The notes under the pieces were generated by a model. It saw only the letters and a list, made by a program, of their open reading frames with translations, was not told where the DNA came from and ran no database searches. Positions 58,960-64,000 of a stretch of 64,000 nt of DNA are shown here, in pieces. The translations under genes and the position numbers were made by a program. The stretch comes from Agelas oroides. Taxonomy: Eukaryota; Porifera; Demospongiae; Agelasida; Agelasidae. How positions within the stretch are numbered: position 1 is the first letter of the stretch; every line of letters starts with the position of its first letter. Location of the stretch: contig OX422183.1 in the NCBI GenBank assembly GCA_949130485.1, positions 29,369,316 through 29,433,315 on the forward strand. Direction: 5' to 3'.

Positions 58960-60990
58960 AAAGAAAGAAAAAATAAGACACAAAGTTTAATATTAGGGCT
59001 AGCCTTTGAATCAAGTATGCTGAACTATAAGCGACCTTGTTTGTAAATGGCTGGAGTTGCAATCAAGCCGAGTATATGAACTTAGTTCTTCCTAAAATGT
59101 ACACAGCCAACAGAAGGTTATGTCTAAAATGTGTGTTTTTTCTCTAAATGCTCTACAAATTGTAGCTAATCTACAGTGCACTTGTGTATGCTAAATTTCA
59201 TTGTGGAAAGTCACCTCGAACTATTAATTATTCTTCTATGGTATTGCAGCATCAAAAAAGGAAAAAATAAACAATAGTTTCTTGACAGCTATAAACTTGA
59301 GTGGTCCAGGCATTTTTGCACAAGATGCATCATGTAATCCATCAGCACCATTAGTTTCAAAAGTCACTTGAAAAATTTTTGGCCAATTTTTGACACTTAA
59401 CCCTTTTAGGTCCAAGACGAATTAACCAAGAAGTAGCTATGCATGTTTAAGTCTAGCTTTTATGACTGGTGTGTCTCAGATAAATATTCCATTCTAGCAT
59501 AACAGATTTGAAATTGCAGCACTTTAACTTTTCCACGCCAACCACCAAGTCCATGCGGTGGTACAATGCAGCACTGAGAGGCACATCTGACTACAGAATA
59601 GACTGTCTTCAGGTCTACTCTACAAGAATACCAATACATGCAGTCAAATTTTGGACGAGATATATTCATGCAGTCAAAGCTATAACAGGTTTCTGACACT
59701 AGCTTGAAGGGCTCCTATTACTTGGTGGTCAAAGTTCCAGTCAAAGTCTGGTGAATGTAAATGTATTGCTATGATCTAAAGTGAAAGGATCTTGCCTGCT
59801 AGCGTGACTTAGGTGCTACCTTCTCAAAACACTTGTATATAATGCCAGAGGGGGTTTAGAGAGCAGACAAAAATGAGTAAATCACTGTGAGTATCTACGT
59901 ACAGTTTGATCCACCTTTCATTTATCTGCCTTAATTTTTCGGCATCATTGAGCAATTCCATTAGCCAATTCTTCTTCAATGACATTTACAAACATGTGGG
60001 AAATCTATAATCAAGTAGTTTGCTGTTTGGAATTTACAGAATGCAGTAGGACTCCATTATGCTTAACAGTGCATGCAGACAAGAAATAACAAAATATGAT
60101 TGTGTAAACCAGAGGTACCAAAAGTATTACAAAACAACTACCTGGATTGCGCCTGTGAATGAGCATAAGAGACACAATATCTTATTAGCTGCAAGCTCAG
60201 GTGAAATGTTTATATCCATGGACAATCAAGTACTATACATTGATGAGGAGGTTATACTTTCATGGGAAAGTTTGGCAAAGATAGAGCCAAGCGTAAACAT
60301 TCTCTCGGAGCATAAATTGCATAACCTCCAAGTCAAGGTAATAGATCTGGCTTCTACTACAATAATTTGCTATATACTCTAAGAAGTGATTATGTTGTTG
60401 TGACCAAAAATCTGTTATTTTAGTTGCATCAATAAACAGTTGAAATGTACAGAGATACTTCTGTGAGTTGGTTAAGAATTCTTGGATTCCCATAGAGCAT
60501 TGTAGCTTTTGGGGGACAAGTACATAAGTGGTATCACCTGTAAATGAATGTTTGTAGTCCATGCTCTGGGGATTTTACAGTGACTATATTATATCACTGG
60601 AAAAAACTGGAGGTCGATTTAACCCAAAATTGGTTATCTCAGTTGCAGGACCTTGGCCTAAACTGCCTCCCACTTTTCCCACAGTGTAGGGTTACAGCCT
60701 TTGCTACTCAAAGTTCCAATAAGGCATGAATACGTGTGTAGAAGTAAATAATCACTGCCCAAACATTAGCCCATAGTGCATGAATATTTTTCAGAGTTTA
60801 TCCAATAACACATGAATATAGCCTGAGTTCCAGCCCCTTTTGGCAGAAATATGCAATTACAAAATGAAATTCATTTGCAACCTAGTTCACTAGAAACTTT
60901 CACTGGACAAGGGATGTAACCCTAAACCATGGCAAAAGGAGGTGGGCAACCACCTGAAACTAGAATCCAGACTGCAACTGAGGTGACATT
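58960..60990. other. no gene recognised
   Basis: An open frame at 60059-60343 (ending HNLQVK before GTAATA) could be an exon, but no acceptor or partner is evident. The rest has no supported feature. Confidence 0.3.
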
Positions 60991-61039
60991 TCTTGGGTTA
61001 AATCAACCTCCAATTTTATGTATATATATATATAGAGGA

Positions 61040-61140
61040 AAGTGAAAAAGGCCGGCAGCCACCAGGAGTCGAACCCAGGACACCTGGCTTAAGCCGCCAG
61101 TGCTCTGCCACTGAGCTATGGCAACCGGACAACCACCAGC
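61040..61140 (-). mobile_element. tRNA-derived SINE or tRNA-like sequence
   Basis: The minus strand contains a polymerase III A-box-like TAGCTCAGTGGCAGAGC and B-box GGTTCGACTCC at tRNA spacing, with D-arm, T-arm and a CTGGC/GCCAG anticodon stem. The loop GGCTTAA lacks the usual U at position 33, and the acceptor stem is imperfect, so a SINE head is likelier than a working tRNA. A TA-repeat tail lies at 61020-61033. Confidence 0.6.
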
Positions 61141-61292
61141 CCTCACAATCCTCTATATGTACTGCACAGGTGGTACTGAATGCCTCAGTAGCAGTTCTAA
61201 CGGTGTTCTGATGGCACATACTGAGTGGCTGCCGGGTGTGCGACTGAGGCATTCAGTACCACCTGTGCAGTACATATAGAGGATTGTGAGGA
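61140..61292. repeat. inverted repeat beside the SINE
   Basis: CCTCACAATCCTCTATATGT at 61141 returns as its complement ending at 61292, with about 49-base arms. Confidence 0.85.
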
Positions 61293-61602
61293 AAGTGATA
61301 GAGCTTAGAGAAAGGACTATGTGTAGGTGGTACGAGCAGGGCTACCCGAGCCCACAGAATGAGTGCATATATATATATATAGAGGAAAAGGTCACAGATA
61401 CTTACTTTAGTTACCTACCTCACAGTTTTAGATTCCTCATAACAGCTTTATAACCAAACAAGATGATTGTGCTAGCTGGACATTCTTGCCTTGTCATTCA
61501 AATTAGTTTAAATGTGTTTCATCATTCTTCTATGAATTGTTGATCTATCTGATAATGAGAAAGTGCTGTTTTAGGAACTATTTTTGTTTCCCTATCTTTC
61601 AG

Positions 61603-64000
61603 CAACAACAACATAAAAATGGACTCTCCAGAGTCAGTTGCCTTTAGAAGAAAATACCGTACCCTCTTTTATCGTCTGTATGACCCAACAGCGCTAGCTA
61701 TCGAATTGTTCTCTGATGGTGTAATCACAAACCATGGAAAGGATCAAATAACTACAAACCCAAATCTTCTTGAAAAGAGAGTAACATTTTTGAATGAGCT
61801 TGAAAGAAGTATCAAACAACAGCCTAAAAATTTTGATAAAGTTTTGGAAGCACTTAAAGCTGATGCTGCCCTAAGGGAACTTGCTCTACAACTGGATGAG
61901 GTTCGTGAGGAGCAAAAATATTTGTAAGGGAGACCAAGATCGTATTCAGCTCCCCCATCAATCTCTTTAATGCCTAGTGCTGCGATCAAGGTAAGATGCT
62001 AAATTCTGATGCATTGAATATGATCATACCCTTCATTTCTATTCTATTAGGACACTGACACTAGTTCACCCTGTGCCCTTTGTCCAGGAACAGCAGTTAT
62101 CATCCTTAATCCTTGTCGATGCACATATTGTAATGGTAAGGATATAACAGTACCATGAGTATTGTAGTAGCTTTTATTCCCTGAAACCAAGCATCAAAGC
62201 ACTTTTTGGACCATTTTTTGTAATAATAGCAGTTCCAGATGTGGTGTTGAAAATGGCAATTTACTCACTAAATTATACTCATAGCCAGGTCAGGCCTATT
62301 CTCGGGCATCTGTCCTTGAGTTTACGACGTCAAATGTCACATACACATTCATATTAGATTACTTGGGCTAGCTTTGTGTCTATTTCCGTTTGTGTGTTTA
62401 ATACTGATGCCAAGAATGAAAGGAGTATGCAATGTGCAGACAGATAATGTTCCCTATTTCAACAAACTACACCACTGTCTTATTTTGTCAGAGCTCAACC
62501 ATGTAGCAAAAAGTCACCAAGTACACAATAAAGTAAAACATAGGAATGGACCTTTTCTTTCATGTAGCAATAACGAGTTCTATTCTTGTGTTATTTCCTC
62601 AGAGGTCAAAGACATAGTATATAACAGCACACTGTTACTGTAGGTAGCTAGTAGTGATAAGGGAGACTTTTCTGAGCATACTTGATTCAACACCTATTAT
62701 TACACACTGCTAAACCTCTGGACAAACTATGTTGCACTGTCCAACTATGATCTTGTAGGCACACATTTAGTGTAAAAATTATGAATGCTGACATTGTGAT
62801 CTGATTCAGGTTGTATCCGCATGACAACTACAAATTGTGGCCTGTGCAACACTCTTATCATGGAAGCAGAACATCTGAGCAACTGTTCAATTTGCATGCG
62901 AGAAAGTGTGGTTGCTCTTAAACCTTGTGGGTGTACATTTTGCACAGGTAAGGAAGACGTAAATTTACTGAAGTAAACTAACTGCCACCACACACTTACT
63001 AACCAGCTTCCCACAAATAGGCAAGTCATATGCCTTACCTACATTAAACTTAGGCAGATGTATAGTAGCTATATTGGACACAAACTTCAGAACAAGAGCA
63101 GCTATTTGGACAGCTATGGTTTACTTTTACATCAACAGGAAGTTTATTGTAGCTCTTCGTGAAGGTCTCACAAGTGATCAAGTGCAATATGTAAGCAGTA
63201 AGCATATCCACTTAGGCACTAGTTACCCTATAGCAATGTGACTCAATGATCAGAATACTCCACCCCCCCCCCCCCCCACCCTTGTGCACACATACATATT
63301 GCTATAATGTGCTAGACTTCCTGTTGATGTAGGTACATGTACTAGCATAGTCTATAGGTGCATGCCCCTCTAAAGTAAAGGTACTGTAGTACTGCTTCCT
63401 ACTTTCCTGCATTTGGGAGTATGCATTGTACCTGTAATGTCACACACAGTGGCTAGATGTACTAATATGCAAATAACCATGATTGATGTTTTTTTCTTTA
63501 GACTGCAGTGAAAATCTACACAAAATTTGTCCTAACTGCGACACAAGGTTTGAGAACAAGACAATAACGAGTAAGTATTTGTATCACTGTATTAGAGTTA
63601 CTTATGCAGCGATCAGTCATGTTATTAAATTCAATGCTGTAAAGTTTACTGTTGTCTGTGAGGTTGGTCATTTATGGGCTCATAATTTCATGTTATAATT
63701 ACAGGCACCAAGAATTTTCTACACAACCCAAAAGTATCTCCGCTAACTGAAGTTTTTAAGATGGTCTACAGTGACCTCCTCAAAACTGTTTGGGATATCC
63801 CAACCCTTGAAGATCAACTGTCTTCAAAAGGCATTGTGCAAAAAGATCCAAGCTCATTCAAGGTCTTGCCACTGAAGAAAAAAATTAACATTTTGGATAA
63901 AATTGGATCTGTCATCACTGCAAACCCCGAAAAGTTTGAGGAGATCTTGAGCATATTGCAAGCTCATGTTCCCAGGCACATTATTGAGGAAATGAAATCA
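61603..64000 (+). CDS. gene 3 (partial): death-fold (CARD-like) - RING - RING - death-fold protein
   Basis: Exons 61603-61990 (ATG at 61619), 62051-62135, 62810-62947, 63502-63570 and 63705 to beyond the window, with good GT-AG borders and agreeing phases (0, 1, 1, 1). Residues 1-100 form a helical death-fold-like domain (FRRKYRTLFYRLYDPTALA, KRVTFLNELERSIKQQPKNF). Two RING-like fingers follow: CALC, PCRCTYCNGC, NCGLC, and CSIC, PCGCTFCTDC, CPNC. Both have Cys where RING-HC usually has His. A second similar helical domain starts in the last exon (DLLKTVWDIPTLEDQLSSKG). RINGs usually bind E2 enzymes and death-folds assemble signalling complexes, so a cytoplasmic ubiquitin-ligase-like adaptor is inferred. 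An in-frame TAA (61925-61927) lies in exon 1; see findings. Confidence 0.72.
61619..61924 (+). CDS. gene 3 N-terminal death-fold (CARD-like) domain
   Basis: 102 codons from an ATG preceded by CATAAAA. Amphipathic helices ending ALRELALQLDEVREEQKYL, then TAA. The frame reopens after the stop (GRPRSYSAPPSISLMPSAA) to a GTAAGA donor. CARD versus death domain cannot be settled by eye. Confidence 0.65.
62051..63570 (+). CDS. gene 3 tandem RING-like fingers
   Basis: Finger 1 spans exons 62051-62135 and 62810-62947; finger 2 spans 62810-62947 and 63502-63570. Each is interrupted by a phase-1 intron at the same place, just after the T-Y/F-C of the central cysteine cluster, which indicates an internal duplication. 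Confidence 0.75.
63263..63277. repeat. poly-C run
   Basis: Fifteen C bases in an intron of gene 3. Confidence 0.9.
63705..64000 (+). CDS. gene 3 second death-fold-like domain (partial)
   Basis: Opens STKNFLHNPKVSPLTEVFKM and runs open to the window edge. KKINILDKIGSVITANPEKF and FEEILSILQAHVP resemble the helices of the N-terminal domain. Confidence 0.65.

Noticed and set aside
61040-61140. Functional tRNA gene
   Set aside because: Anticodon loop lacks U33, the acceptor stem has mismatches, and it is embedded in repeat sequence with a TA tail.
61924-61949. 26-base intron GTAAGG...TTCAG in gene 3
   Set aside because: Too short and shifts the frame into a stop; the 45-base alternative keeps frame.

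Overview
This is a eukaryotic, almost certainly metazoan, window. Coding sequence is split into short exons with GT-AG introns, animal-type modules (Ig-like, fibronectin III, sushi, ankyrin, death-fold, RING) sit on phase-matched exons, and much of the rest is transposons and simple repeats. A marine invertebrate, possibly a sponge, is my guess from the gene content; the sequence alone does not prove it.

Layout. 1-14 kb is a repeat-rich flank: a LINE 3' end, several palindromic MITEs, three TTAA-flanked elements of about 1 kb, a broken Ty3/gypsy pol, an orphan ankyrin exon in a duplicated segment, and an inverted repeat with 526-base arms. 14.2-20.1 kb is receptor gene 1 (minus strand): Ig-like, three FN3-like modules, sushi, transmembrane segment and a short tyrosine-motif tail. 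20-32 kb is intergenic, dominated by a decayed 5.07-kb DNA transposon (24381-29453) with other elements nested in it and two elements of about 515 bp beside it. 32.5-52.7 kb is receptor gene 2 (plus strand), a paralogue of gene 1 with the same extracellular module order and exon phases, but whose cytoplasmic side continues, all in phase 0, into ten ankyrin repeats on separate exons. 52.7-61.5 kb holds microsatellites, a 202-bp tandem duplication, a 1-kb foldback element, a 519-bp MITE and a tRNA-like SINE. 61.6-64 kb is the 5' part of gene 3 (plus strand), coding for death-fold (CARD-like) - RING - RING - second death-fold, running off the window end.

The most interesting signal is the receptor pair: two divergently placed paralogues with matching ectodomains but unrelated cytoplasmic tails, one with ITIM/ITAM-like tyrosines and one with ankyrin repeats. 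They lie about 9 kb from a CARD/RING gene that looks like an intracellular signalling or ubiquitin-ligase protein. A recognition or innate-immune role is inference. All exon borders were read by eye from splice signals, phase and paralogue alignment; no transcript evidence was available.
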